Positions 1-10,520 are shown, counted from the first letter of the stretch. The stretch is DNA of 22,917 nucleotides from Micractinium sp. NFX-FRZ (GCA_029339195.1 JAPTJF010000660.1:1-22917), one strand, 5' to 3'. Numbers and translations: made by a program. Notes: generated from the letters alone by a model not told the origin.

Positions 1-161
1 GGGGCGCCCGACACCGCGGGCGGCGCCATGTGCTTGGCCAGCAGCGGGTGCTTGCGGAACATCTTGGCGCGCATGCCGGACACGGACGCCATGTTGGCAC
101 TGGCGGCATGGCTGCCCAGCAGCAGCGCCAGCGCCAGCAGGGCGAGCGAGGAGCGCCGCAT
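1..161 (-). CDS. N-terminus of a predicted secreted protein (partial)
   Basis: The reading frame starts at an ATG read leftward from 161 and is open to the window edge, giving about 53 residues. The first 22 residues form a classic signal peptide: MRR, then a Leu/Ala-rich hydrophobic core, then a small-residue cleavage site (SHAASA). After it comes a basic stretch, MRAKMFRKHPLLAKH. The body of the protein lies outside the window, so no function can be assigned. It shares the MRR-plus-hydrophobic start with the next gene to the right, but that is too little to call them paralogues. A TATA-like element lies about 130 bp upstream. The signal peptide is seen directly; secretion is inferred. Confidence 0.6.
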   Translation of the reverse strand, partial: MRRSSLALLALALLLGSHAASANMASVSGMRAKMFRKHPLLAKHMAPPAVSGA

Positions 162-287
162 TGTGAGCAAGCGAGCGGGGCGGTGTGAGGGGCGGCGACA
201 CAGGCGGGCCGGGGAGGGAGAGGAGAGGGCGCTCGGGAGCCAAGCGCTGGTGAGCAGGAGAGAAGATGGAAGTGCGGCGCGAGCGCC

Positions 288-297
288 CCTTTTATGG
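288..297 (-). promoter_or_regulatory. TATA-like element of the left-edge gene
   Basis: Read on the minus strand this is CCATAAAAGG, a good TATA-box match in otherwise GC-rich DNA. It lies about 130 bp upstream of the ATG at 161, which fits a core promoter with a short 5' UTR. This is inferred from sequence only. Confidence 0.4.
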
Positions 298-761
298 AGG
301 CCGAGCGCACGCGCATGGGACCCTTGGACCTCCGCACCCCGAGCGGCATTCTCGGAAAGGCCGTGGCCTCGGCCGGGTCTGGATCTTGCTTCTACGCCTC
401 CTTGAATGCTTACAAGGCGGTGAAAAACACGTAACGAGCCCTCCGTAGCGAGAAAAGCGAGTTCACCGCCAGGCTGGCGCCAGCGTGCAGCTGGCAGTGC
501 CTGTTTCTCTGTTTCACTCTCTCTCTCTCTGTCTCTTTCAGGCAATGTATCATATGATTCCAGCAAAGTTACATTCAAGGAATCTACACCATTCTGTAAT
601 ACAACCATTCCCTCCTGCACCGCATTCCCACTTCCTGTCCGCCACAGCATGACCGACTGGCACCGACCGGCGACATAAACTGGCAGGGCCTGCCCATAGC
701 TGGGGCCTGCACCCGACGAATCCGCAATCCGCACAAGGCGTGCCTTCGCATTATGTACAGC

Positions 762-766
762 TTACA
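762..766 (-). terminator. TGTAA poly(A) signal, candidate
   Basis: TGTAA on the minus strand is the usual chlorophyte poly(A) signal. This copy lies about 410 nt past the stop codon at 1174-1176. A second candidate at 569-573 would give a longer 3' UTR. Confidence 0.35.
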
Positions 767-1173
767 AAAAACCAGTTTCATATCAAGCAACTTCGTAGGC
801 AAATAGTGATCAAGGGTCAGCGTGGTTCAAATAGCAAGGTGGGGAAAGGCGGCGCGGGCCAGGGCAGTGGGAAAGCGCTCCCTGCTTGTTGAAAGTCAAT
901 GTACGGCCAGCCAGACATGTGGCGAGGGTGAGGTCCACGCCTCGAAGGAGGAAAAAAATGGACTGCTGGGATCGGGCACTGCCGTGGCACGGGCTTGCAC
1001 GCACACTGCGGCACGTTTGCAGGCATCAGCGCCACCGCGTGCACAAGTGGCGGCAAGCCGCACCAGGCCCTACGGCCAACCACCCAGCCCCGGCGGGTGC
1101 AGGGCCTCGGGCCTGGCAGGCAGGGGGTATGCCCCTGTGGCGAGAGTGAATGCGAGGGCAGCGCGCAGGCGGC

Positions 1174-4081
1174 TCAAGCCAGGATGAAGCGCTTGATTTG
1201 GATGAGCTGCTGGCCGGACTGTGCGGACAGGCTGACGGTGTAGCCAGCAGCGCCCTCTGGCAGCGCAAAGCCGCCGGCGGGCAGGGGGAAGACGCCCGCC
1301 CCGTTGATTGCGACCTCCTTGTAGGTGCCGTCAGGGCGGGTGAAGCGCAGGGAGCAGGGCGGCTGGCTGTCGTCGTAGCTGCTGACCTGGACGGCAGAGA
1401 TGGTGACGTCAGCGCCAGACGCTGCCAGGTCAGCACGGTACGGGATGCCGGCGGACGCCTCGCAGCCAGGAGAAGCCACGAGGAAGATGCCATTCTCATC
1501 AACCACAAACGCATTATCAAAAGGGCAGCCTTCGGGCTTGGTCGGGTTGGTGAGGGCGAGGTAGGCCGAGGCGCAGGCGGGAGATCCGCCGGTGGCAGGC
1601 AGCACCACGGTGCCGGGCGCGGCGCTGGAGGGTGCATTGAAGTTGGCGCCGGTGCAGACCGGGCTGGGCTCCGGGGCGTTGTCCTCCTCCCCATCATCTG
1701 GTGTGTAGCTGATGTCGATCTGGGTGAGGGGGATGGCCTTGGCCCCACCCCCAATCACCAAAGAGTCGGCAAAGCCGGCGCCGCCAGACAGCTTGCACTC
1801 CTGCGGGGCGGGGCAGGGGCGGGTGCCTTGTGTGTTGTGGGAATTAGTGAAGTCAGGGAAGCCGGCGCCCCGGGCAACAGGCAGCCGTGGTGAAGTGAGG
1901 TAATAATGAGGAGAGGGCCGGTGAGTATTCAAGTGCAGGAGAGGGAGAGAGCAGGATGGGAGTGTCTTTCAGAGCTCAGGCGGCATAGGGAGGGCAGGCG
2001 GCACTCAAGCCCGAGCAGGGGCGTGGGAGGGCATGCGTGCCGCTGGCTGCCTGAGCGCACTCTGGCAGCTGCCCCGCTGGATACCCCCCGGTACCACCAC
2101 CACCAGAAGGGGCCCACCTTGCCGACCCAGGTGCTGGCGCTCTTGTATTTGTGGGTGCAGGACCCGGGGGTCTTGATCAGCACCAGTTTGGCGGGCTCAC
2201 AAACCACCTGGGGCGCAGGGAAGGATGGGGTGGGGCAGGCAGCGGGGTAGTGAGGGTGGCAGTGAGGTTGGAGGGTGGGTATGGCAGGCAGGTCAGCAGT
2301 CCAACCTCTGCCTCACAACGGGGCACACAGCACTGCACCGCGAGGAGAGAGAGCCTCAACTGCCCTCCCGAGAAGAAGAGGCAGATGGCAACCCGAGGAA
2401 GCCAACAGGAAGACAAGCCGACGGCACCAGTCACAGCTACCATAAACTGCCGCCCCCCCAGTCCCGCTCAACCTGCCCCGCACCTGCTTGGCGTGCGACT
2501 CGAGGACACATACTTTTGGCTTGATGGCAATGGTGACAGAGGGGCCCACACACTCAGCAGGCACCTTCTCAGAGGGGAAGAACCTGCAGGGGGGGGCAGG
2601 GCGCAGGATGTGGGTGGGAGGCCGGGGTGGGGGCAGGGGCGAGATGTGGGTGTCACGAGGAAGATGGGGAGGCACCCTGTGGCTTGCACGCAGCTGGACA
2701 AGACTCCCAAACCCTCGGCTCCTCCCTGCAGCAGCAGCTGCGGCCGTGCTCCCCCGCCCACCCTTCGGTCCGGCCCAGCAGTAGGCCCCCGCTTCTGCCC
2801 TCCCCTGCTCATGGCCCGCCCCGCCCGCTCATGCCCACGTCATGCCCAAGCCCACTCACTCCTCCTCGGTACAAAAGGCGGCTTCAATGGCGTGGATCGA
2901 CTTGGTGAGGTCCTTGACGGAGCGGATGTCGGTCAGGTTCTTCAGCTCGTGCCCATCCAAGAAGTCGCCCAAGTTGCTGGAGTAGTCTGTAGGGGAGGGG
3001 GTGATGGGGGCATGATGCGCGCGTTGAAGGGCAGGTGGTCACAGCTTCTTGAGGCTGTGGCTGGCCCAGGCAGCCACCCAGGTTGCTGCTGTGGTCTGCA
3101 GGCGGAGAGCAGGAGGGGGACACATTCCAGTGGCATGACATGCAGCCCAAGTTAAGCAGGGCGCAGTGGGGTTGTGGAGGTGCGACCACTCGAGTGAGGG
3201 GTTGAGGCAACAACTCCTCCCGCACGCCCTCATCAATTAAAAAGAACCAAAGAAAGAAAAACAGAAAGCGGGCAGCACACGGCTCACCAAACTCTCCCAG
3301 GTGCGACCAATCAAAGGAGGAGGCAGACCAGGCGGAGGGCACCGCGTCCTTCCACCCCCCGCCCAGCATGTTGGACAGGAAGTCTTGCATGCCCTGCAGG
3401 GTCGTGTCAGGAGAAGGATGGGCATCAGGCGAAAGAGGGCAGCTTGGCGCACTGCTGGGTGGTGCTGGTGCCACTGGCAGTGCACTTGGCACATCGCCTC
3501 GAGCCTCCGCGTTCCTCCCAATTGGAGCCTCCTTCCCAGCTGATGCAGTGGCGCTGGTCAGCTTGCGGAGTTGTTTGGGAGTACGGCTCCCAAACAAAAC
3601 TGAATCGCGACTCTCCCCGCATTCCCACCTGGATCGAGAGCAGACTCCGCTGCGTGTTGCCGCCGCCGCGGTGGGCGGCGACAAAGCTGCGCGGGTGCTT
3701 GTCGGCATAGGCGTTCAGAGCCTCTTCGTAGTGCTCCTTCACAGCATGCGCCACATTGTCCAGCGTCTGGACCACTGCAGGGGAGGGGCGGGCGAGGGGG
3801 CATACGTGACATCAACAGTGTGGTAAAGGCAGCGGCCATGGCAGCGGCGGCGGCGGCGGTGGGGAGGCCACTGGTCAGGTGGCATTTTGCTAGCGCCGCC
3901 GCGCACCACGCTGCGATGAGTGGAACGCTATACCGAGCCTCTTTCCATGTCGTAAGCAGTCCCCGAGGCAGTGCACCTTACCTCCCGAGAGAGAGAGCCC
4001 GGCACGCCCGGTCCCCTCTTGGGCGCCGCAGACGACAGTGCAGGCCATCAAGGCCGCTAGGAGGTAAGCAGCGCGCCGCAT
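1174..4081 (-). CDS. Predicted secreted Cys-containing protein, 431 aa, unknown family (7 exons)
   Basis: Exons in order are 4081-3982, 3774-3629, 3393-3288, 2986-2860, 2583-2484, 2207-2118 and 1800-1174. All introns are GT-AG and all phases match, giving 431 residues. Residues 1-20 are a signal peptide (MRRAAYLLAALMACTVVCGA). The mature part has about 11 cysteines, all in the second half, and one N-glycosylation sequon (NLT, near residue 134). Residues 160-223 are Val/Lys/Cys-rich and probably beta-structured (VTIAIKPKVCVL, CEPAKLVLIKTPGSC). The last exon alone encodes 208 residues and contains GGAGFADSLVIGGG. I do not recognise the family; it lacks the features I would expect of a pherophorin. 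It is likely secreted, cell-wall or vacuolar. The last intron's acceptor was placed at the pyrimidine-rich site before the Glu-Cys-Lys codons. The upstream frame stays open, so the last exon could start earlier. Confidence 0.7.
3052..3095 (-). repeat. Intronic echo of the 5' end of exon 4
   Basis: Inside intron 3, about 109 bp upstream of the true acceptor of exon 4 (2986), lies a degenerate copy of that exon's start with its own CAG acceptor. The translated echo begins DHSSNLGGCLG; the true exon begins DYSSNLGDFLDG. It does not fit the gene model and is probably a decayed partial duplication. Confidence 0.5.
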
Positions 4082-4478
4082 GGCGCCGGTGGCTGCTGCT
4101 GCTGGGTGCCTCGGATTCTTGCTCGGGCGTGAACAATGGCAGCGGCCTCAACAATGGCGAGAGTGATGTAATGAAGAAACACAGCGATGAAGTGAGGAGT
4201 GGCGATGCGTTTCACCGTGCATTACGAAGCTCGAGGCAGGTCCTGCAAAGCAGGCGCAGCGCAGCAGTTGAGCGGCAGCTGCGGCGGCAGGGCGAGCACA
4301 CCCACACAGCCTCCACCTTTAAACACGAACGTCACGTGCCTCGCACCAATAGTAAGAACGGGCACGGTGTGCACATGTAGAGATTGCAGGACACACACCG
4401 ACGATCGCATGCGTTCACACACCACTCCACGCCGCCGCTCGCCGCAGCCGCGGCATTTTCGCCGCTCGTGCCCGCGCT
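4082..4478. other. Intergenic: 3' flank of the SBP2-like gene and promoter of the secreted-protein gene
   Basis: Two minus-strand genes are separated by 397 bp. I see no coding exon here. A weak TTTAAA at 4318-4323 could be a TATA element for the gene starting at 4081. I see no minus-strand TGTAA for the gene ending at 4479, so its poly(A) signal must be a variant. Confidence 0.4.
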
Positions 4479-7400
4479 TTACTGCTGCTGCGCTTGCCAT
4501 GCGTGCCGCCCCTCTTCGGCCAGCGCCAGCAGCCGGCGCAGCTCTTCAAACACTCCGTTGGCATCCAGGATGGCAAAGGCGCTGGCACGCTTGCGCTGCC
4601 CCATGAGCTGCAGGGCGGAGGGTAGGTACAAAAGCGGAGGTGGGGAGCACCAGCAGCGGCGGCAGCACCAGCAGCAGCATGCAGCGCCAGCAAAGCATGC
4701 GTGCCGGGGGGGTGTCACCAGCACCAAAGGAGGATGGGTTGCATGACACACAGGACCCCACTGCCGGGCCCTGAGCACCCCCATGCCTGCTGGCCCTAAG
4801 GGCACACTCCCACCCACAGGCCTTACCTTGCCCATGCGCTGCCGGCTGAGCGCAAACACCAGCGGCACCTCTTTGGAGGCAGCCAGCGCCACAAGAGCCG
4901 AGGCAGGGCACTCCGCCTTAGTCGCCCCTGCCGCCAATGCAGCTGCGCTCTTGCCGCCGCTGCCGTCGCCATCGCCAGTGCGTGCCTCTCCAGCTTCCCC
5001 ACCGTCCTCATCTGCCTCCCAGCCAGCTGCTGCTGCAGGGGCTTCATCCCCGGTGCCAACGATGCTGCTGATGTTGGGGGCTAGCAGCACTGCCTTGGCT
5101 CTGCGCGTCTTGATGGCCTTCTCAACCTGAGGAGGGAGGGAGCAAGGGGGTGTAAGATGTGTGGCGACTGTGTGTACAGCAACAGTGCGCACACGCACGG
5201 ACAGGGAAGCGAGCAGCAGCGGACATGCCGTCATGCAGTGGGTGAGCGGTCGGCCGGCTGGCGGGGCACATGCTAGGCTTGCTGTCGCCACCTCAACCGC
5301 CCCCACGCTTCAAGAGACCCAAAACTTGGCACCAATGCACAAGCCTTCCAGTATGCGCGCCTGCTCTTGACACGACGCCCTTAGCAAGCACCAAGCACAG
5401 GCACGTTGTATGTGCGCCTTCTCTCTACATGACATCATCTAGCAAGCACTAAACACATGTATGCCGTACGCGCGCCTTCTCCCTACACACCGCCCCTCTC
5501 CAGCTCCCTCTCAGCCCCGGCCTACCTCCCGCAGGCCCGACACCAGCCGCCGCTTGCGCTTGAAGTTGAGCGGGTCTGTGAGCCGTGTGCGCTCCTGCCA
5601 CTCCAGCAGGCGCCGCAGGGTGAGCTCTGCCAGCTGGTTGAGCTCAGAGGTGATGACCTGGAGCCACGTCAGCAGGGGCAGCGGTGGTGGGAGGCACGTC
5701 AGCAGGGGGGCAGCGGTGGGCGCCACGTCAGCGGGGGCAGCAGCGGTGGTGGGAGCCACGTCAGCCAAGGTGAGGGCAGCGGTGGGCGCCACGTCAGCGG
5801 GGGCCACGTCAGCCGGGGCAGCAGCGGTGGGACATGCAAGCGAGGCGTCGGAAGAAATAGGATGCTTTGTGCAGGCTGACAGAGCTGTCTGTATTGCAAC
5901 AACTTCTCACTGTGCCCAGCAGGCTGGCGCCTCTGGCGACACCACTAGCGACGAACGCTGAAATGCCCTGCCAGCCCAAGATGCGCTGCTTGGCTTGCCT
6001 GGTTGACATAGGGCGCCACATCAGCGCCAGGCCCCGTGTACGTCCGCCCTCCCCCGCCTCCGCCTCCATCCTTTCCTCCCGCTGCTGCTGCTGCCGCAGC
6101 GGCCGCAAGCCCCAGGCCTTGCTGGGCCTCGGGCCCGCCAGCGGCACCTGCCGCTGCCGTCGCCTGGGCTGCCACGCGCCGCACGTGGCGCTTGCTGCCC
6201 AAGTGCTCCTGAAGGTTGCGCAGCCCGCTGACGGTGATCTGCAAATTTGAGCGCAATGCAAGGTTTTGAGGTGGCAGTTGGGGAGCAGTGGCAGGAGACG
6301 GGCCATTTGCAGAGTGCAGGGCTGCGGGACGGGCAGTGCGGGCTGAAGAGTGTGCACGCATGGCCAGGTGGTGCAGACAATGAGCGCTGCGCACAGACAG
6401 TGAGGGAGATGCAGACGGCCAGGGCTGCACAACAGCAGCGAGGGCTGGGCACGGGGCAGGCTGGGCCAGGCGCAGGAAGACTGGCTAGGCAGGCATGGGG
6501 AGAGGGACCAGGCATGTGCAGGGAGGCAGGCAGGCACCCATAGGCAGGCACACAGAGATGAGCTGGGGCACAAGGGCAGCCCGCAGAATGGCGCTCACCT
6601 GGCACAAAAGGCAGCAGAAAGCGCCAGGCACGTCCTGCGCAGGCTGCACATACTCGCCATGCAGCAGGGGTGCTGGCTGCTGCGGCAGAGGCACTACTGC
6701 TGCCGACACCGTCGGACCCGCGGGTTCCGCCACTGCTGTGCCTGCCGCTGCTGCGCCTGCTGAGGCTGCCGCTGTGCTGCCAGGCGGGCTGCCTTCCCGG
6801 CTGCCTGCTCCAGGCCGCAGCAGGGCTGTGCCTGCTGTGTGCACTGCTGCCCCTGCCTCCACACCTCTTGCTTCAGGGCTGCTCCTCAGCCACGCTGCAA
6901 CATCCACACTGGAAGTTGCAGTAGCAGCTGCCGTGCGCTCCTGGGACACGCCTGTGAGCATGGGCCGCTGGCTGCCAGCAAGCGCCAGGGCCGCTGGTTC
7001 GGGAGCGGCCCCTGCCACGTTGCTGCCTGAATGGGTTGGGCGCTCGGCTGCTTGCCGCTCTGCTGGCTGCTGCTGCTGCGGCTGCTGTGCTGGCAGCTGC
7101 GCTGCCTGCGCTGGCTGCTCAGGGAGCGCCTGCTGCGCCTGCTGTGGTGCCTGCGACGCCTGGCCTGCATGCAGCGCCACTGCTGCTGCATCCACCCTTA
7201 TGTTGCTTGCCCAGCTCAGCAGCTGGTTGCCCCACTGCAGACCAAAGGAGCCGCAGCTGCTGCTGCCTGACCCACCATCACTGCAGCTCTCAGGCCCACT
7301 GCCACCGCCCTGACTGTTCCTTTGCTCGCCATGCACGCCAACGCCGCGTGCTGCCGTGCCTGCCGCGGCAGGGGCGAGTGGTGCTGCTGCTGGTGTTGCC

Positions 7401-9875
7401 GCTGTTGCTGGCGCTGCTGCCGCTGCTTGTGGCGCCGCTGCTTGTGGCGCTGCTGCTGCTCCTGCCGCTGGCACTTCTACTATGGGCGCTGCCCCTGCTG
7501 CTGCTGCTTCTGCTGCTGCTGCTGTTGCCGATGCTGCAATGCTACCTCCTCCTGCAGCGCTGCTTTGCTGCTGGCCGTGCTCGGTGCCGGGGGTGGGTGC
7601 AAACAGCTTGGCCGGCGCTGTATCAACAGAGCGTCCGCCGCCACCCCGCCCGCCCGCGCCGGCAGCTGCTCGCTGCCCCGCCAAAACACCGCTGCTGCGT
7701 GGTGCCGCCGCAGCTGCATCCGGCTGCCTGCTCCCCAGCTGCCTGTTGCTGGCTGCCCAGCCGGAGAGGACATCCTGGAAAGCAAAGCTGCCCATGCTGC
7801 TGGCAAGGCTGCCAGAGGGCTCTGAAGCCGTGCCATCCTCCCCCTCCCGCGCTGGTACGTGCTGCCCGAGCGCCTGCACCTGCCCATCCATGACACCCTC
7901 ACGGGCACATGCCAGCTCATCTCTGCCAACAGTGCGGGTGCCAGTGCAGGCCTCTGCTGCAGCAGGCGTGCTGCAAGTGGTTGGAGGCTGCAGCGGAGCC
8001 TGCTGCCTGGCTTCCGCTGCTGCTTCCGTTGCTGCTGCTGCTGCTGCCGGCACTGCCTGCGGCTGTTCGGGAGCTGCAGCCGCCACCGCCGCTGCCTGCT
8101 CCAAGCCACTGCTGCTGCCATCACTGCCGACAAGTAAAGCTCCACCGGCAAGGCTGGAGGTGGCGGGTGCCTCCTCATCTGCTGGCAGCTTCTCCAACTT
8201 CTGCAGCTCACGCTGAGCTGCCGCCAGCTGGCGCCGCGCCTGTTGGTGTGCCCTGCACGCACGATGCCAGGTGGCACGCCGGGGCAGGGCTTGGGGCCAG
8301 GAAGCAAGGCATGTGCGATGCTGCTGCCCAGCCTCTCTGGTCCTCCCCCGGCCTGCCCTCAAGCACCCATCCTGATCCAGCTAAGCACACGAGCCTCCCC
8401 TCCCCCCGAAAACAAAATGCATGTGTTTGGCCAGGACACAGGAATGCCAGGAAAAGAAAGGCGGGCCACGCCCAGCCCTCCCACCTGTCGAGCTTCTGCC
8501 GGCACTCGCCTGCATGCAGCAGCTGCTGACCCAGCACCTGGCGCAGCACCACCAGGTTTGCCTGCACCACCTGCCGCTCCTGCCGCTGCTGCGCATCCTC
8601 CGGCGCCAGCGCCGACCCGCCGGCAGTGAGGAAGTTGGGGGGTCCGGCCCCACTGCCGGCCTCACTGCCGGCTGCTCCTGCTGCGCCCGCTGGCGCCTGC
8701 TGGGCAAGCTGCTGCTGCACGGTTGTCAGCTGGTTGGCCAGGCAGCCTTGCGCCTCGCCCACCGCCTGCATCGCGGCCTCCAGCTCTGCACAAAGTTAAG
8801 TGTGCACCCGAGGGCAAATGCTGAACACTCGTTTCGGACGGTGCCCCATTGAGGGCATGCCAATTGCGCAAGCATCAAGTTGAGAGTGGCATAAAGAGGT
8901 GCAACGAGGGCAGGCCACCGCAGGCGTTGGATCGCCAAAGCGTGCAGAGCACCACAAAACAGTGGAACGAATGCCTGCCCCACGCCGGCGCCGCCCCTGT
9001 GCACACCTGCCAGGACGCCATGCCACCGCCCACACGCCTGCACCGCCTGGCTGCGACGGAAGGCCCGCTTCAGACGGCTCTCACGCTTATGCTGGCGCGG
9101 CCGCCGCGTGCCGGGTGGCGGCGTTGGCAGCGCCGCGCTGGCAGCAACGCCAGAAATCGCAGCTGCAGGGTGTGCTGTGGGGCGGCCTGCTGCCGGCGCG
9201 ACTGGCTGGCCAGGCACCCGACCCGGCTGCCCGGACGCCCGCTGCTGCTCCTGCACCTGCTGCCCCCACGGCCGCTGCTGCTGCACCTGCTGCTGCTGCT
9301 GCTGCTGCTGCCTTTGTGGGTGCTGCCCTTTCTTGTTATGTTGCTGTGCGCTGCCTCGTGATGCCGCCATGGAGCGGAGCAGCACATCTCCCAGCTGCAC
9401 CGCCGCCCGAAGGCTGGGCGCTGCGTCACCACCGCCCCTGCTGCCGCTGTTGCCGCCAGGCAGCGCTCTGGGCGGAGGCAGCGCCGAGTTGTGACCCCCG
9501 TGGGCGTCCTTCAGGTGCTGGCAGAACCTCTGGAGATCGGTGAATGCCCGCCCGCACGCCAGGCAGCGGCGCACGCCTGCAGGAGGAAGCGAGGCGGCAG
9601 GCGGCTCAGGGCGGCAGGCGCCGTCCCAACACTTTGATCACACACAAACTGCCAGCGCGTGTTGCAGCCCCTGCTGCACATGTAAGAACCATGGGAAACT
9701 CACCCGTGACGTCTGCGCGGCTCTTGGCAGCCTCCCGCAGAAGAGGGTCCTGTGTGCCGCGCTGCGATCCTCTTGTGGCCTCGAGTTGCGCAATTGCAAC
9801 GTTAGACGCAAGTCGCTGCTCAGTGTGCTGCTGCGGCTGACTTTGGGCGCCAGCTACGGCCGCCCAGCTCTTCAT
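4479..9875 (-). CDS. SBP2: SBP2-like L7Ae RNA-binding protein with two zinc fingers, 1165 aa (8 exons)
   Basis: Exons are 9875-9704, 9576-9007, 8785-8485, 8252-6599, 6238-5999, 5657-5526, 5126-4827 and 4607-4479. Phases match and total 1165 residues. Residues 62-83 form a C2H2 finger (C-x2-C-x12-H-x4-H), followed by a CAG-coded polyQ run and a basic stretch (RESRLKRAFRR). Residues about 240-370 look coiled-coil. A long Ala/Gln/Ser-rich region follows. Residues 895-917 form a U1/matrin-type finger (C-x2-C-x12-H-x5-H) split by an intron. Residues 980-1165 match the SBP2 C-terminus: LLEWQERTRLTDP, KRKRRLVSGLREV, KAVLLAPNIS, SALVALAASKEVPLVFALSR, then FAILDANGVFEELRRLL. Known SBP2 binds SECIS elements in selenoprotein mRNAs and recruits the Sec elongation factor; that role is inferred here. 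A Gly/Asp/Ala-rich insert of about 45 residues interrupts the L7Ae fold after APNIS. The intron after exon 5 appears to be GC-AG. The start is the first ATG in the open frame of exon 1. Confidence 0.8.
5661..5829. repeat. Intronic minisatellite, about 30-bp unit, next to the exon 6 acceptor
   Basis: The core CACGTCAGC (plus strand) occurs at 5665, 5695, 5724, 5757, 5790 and 5805, spaced 30, 29, 33, 33 and 15 bp. The array fills much of the intron between exons 5 and 6 of the SBP2-like gene and runs into its acceptor at 5658-5660. On the minus strand the unit reads GCTGACGTGGCGCCC, close to the true 3' end of exon 5 (GCTGATGTGGCGCCC, within 6011-6025). This suggests it grew from a duplicated exon end. 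Confidence 0.75.
5997..5998 (-). other. Non-canonical GC 5' splice site of the SBP2-like gene
   Basis: Exon 5 ends ...GTCAACCAG and the intron starts GCAAGCC. This matches the known GC-AG donor consensus AG|GCAAG. The exon frame meets a stop (TAG) eight codons after the next possible region, and no good GT donor precedes it. Using GC keeps phase 0 with the strongly supported acceptor at 5657. Confidence 0.6.
9287..9310 (-). repeat. (CAG)8 polyglutamine tract in exon 2 of the SBP2-like gene
   Basis: Eight CAG codons in a row on the minus strand encode Gln, inside a longer Gln-rich stretch of exon 2. More GCN/CAG-rich sequence at about 7040-7540 and 8020-8100 encodes the Ala/Gln-rich middle of the same protein. 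Confidence 0.85.
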
Positions 9876-10520
9876 CGTGACCCTGCCACTCCAGATGGCC
9901 TCAGAGTTATCGATCGGAGCATGGCAAGCCACCGAATGCAGCAAAGAGGCCCAGCGGCACCCTTGAGCCAAGTGACATGGCGGCGCAGCATTATGCCAGG
10001 GTGTCCACCCGTGGGTGAATTTACCCGGTTCAAGGCGGCGGCGAAAGCAGGATTATCGGAATCGGAAGCGGCGCAGCATGCCAAGCGTCTGTAGCATTCC
10101 GTCGCTGGCGCTCGTAAGTAATGTTACAACATGAGTGCAGCCATCTAAATGCACAGTTACACAGAGTAAAGACAAGTCATGGCAGAACACGCGGCGATAG
10201 TACAGAGCTTCTTTGTTCTGGACACGCACAGGCGGTACGATGGTAACACGGCACGCTGCGGCACGGCGGCATCCTGGGCACAAAAAGCTGTACTGCCCAA
10301 GAAGCTGTACTGCTAGGGCACCATCATGTGCCAATGACTTCGCTGCCCCTAACTAATCGATTGTCTATGCCTGCCATTCTTCTTGTGCATGGTTGGTTGC
10401 CAGGACCTTGAGGCCCAGGCTTGATGCATGCAAAGCAGGACTCAGCTGTTGCAGGCGGCGCTAACATGCCGCCTCCGCCAGCACGCCACGCTGGCGCCAG
10501 CTCACACCCAGCTTCTCACT
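9876..10520. other. Intergenic: promoter of the SBP2-like gene and 3' UTR of the small gene
   Basis: I see no coding exon in this 645-bp stretch, which is less GC-rich than its surroundings. The part next to 9875 is the 5' flank of the SBP2-like gene. Two minus-strand TGTAA signals at 10157-10161 and 10134-10138 lie about 360-390 nt past the stop at 10521 and probably end the transcript of the gene to the right. Confidence 0.45.
10134..10161 (-). terminator. Two TGTAA poly(A) signals, candidates
   Basis: Minus-strand TGTAA occurs at 10157-10161 and 10134-10138, about 360-390 nt downstream of the stop at 10521-10523. That distance is like the one proposed for the secreted-protein gene. Confidence 0.4.

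Larger units (their letters stand above)
162..1173. other. Intergenic: promoter of left-edge gene and 3' UTR of the secreted-protein gene
   Basis: No convincing coding exon is seen here. The left part is the 5' flank of the gene starting at 161. The right part is the 3' UTR of the gene ending at 1174. A CT-rich run at about 510-540 ends in a plus-strand CAG and looks like a splice acceptor, but no exon follows it. Candidate minus-strand TGTAA poly(A) signals lie at 762-766, 569-573 and 410-414. Confidence 0.5.

Noticed and set aside
510..545. Plus-strand splice acceptor (CT-rich tract ending in CAG)
   Set aside because: No open, protein-like exon follows on the plus strand and no matching donor was found; probably a simple CT repeat.
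1150..1893. Plus-strand open frame of 247 codons
   Set aside because: It is the antisense shadow of the last exon of the secreted-protein gene; Gly/Ala/Arg-rich with no protein-like features.
2151..3155. Plus-strand open frame of 334 codons
   Set aside because: It runs across exons and introns of the minus-strand secreted-protein gene and has a low-complexity Pro/Gly composition, whereas the minus-strand exons show matched splice phases.
1174..4081. Pherophorin identity for the secreted Cys-containing protein
   Set aside because: No hydroxyproline-type Pro-rich rod and no pherophorin domain Cys pattern that I can recognise.
5661..5829. Possible CRISPR array
   Set aside because: Units are direct GC-rich minisatellite repeats without unique spacers of equal length, in a eukaryotic intron.
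6495..8529. Long plus-strand open frames (e.g. 6495-7313, 7036-7893, 7356-8216)
   Set aside because: They are antisense to exon 4 of the SBP2-like gene. Its GCN/CAG-rich codons stay open in most frames and give Leu-, Cys- or Ala-only proteins.
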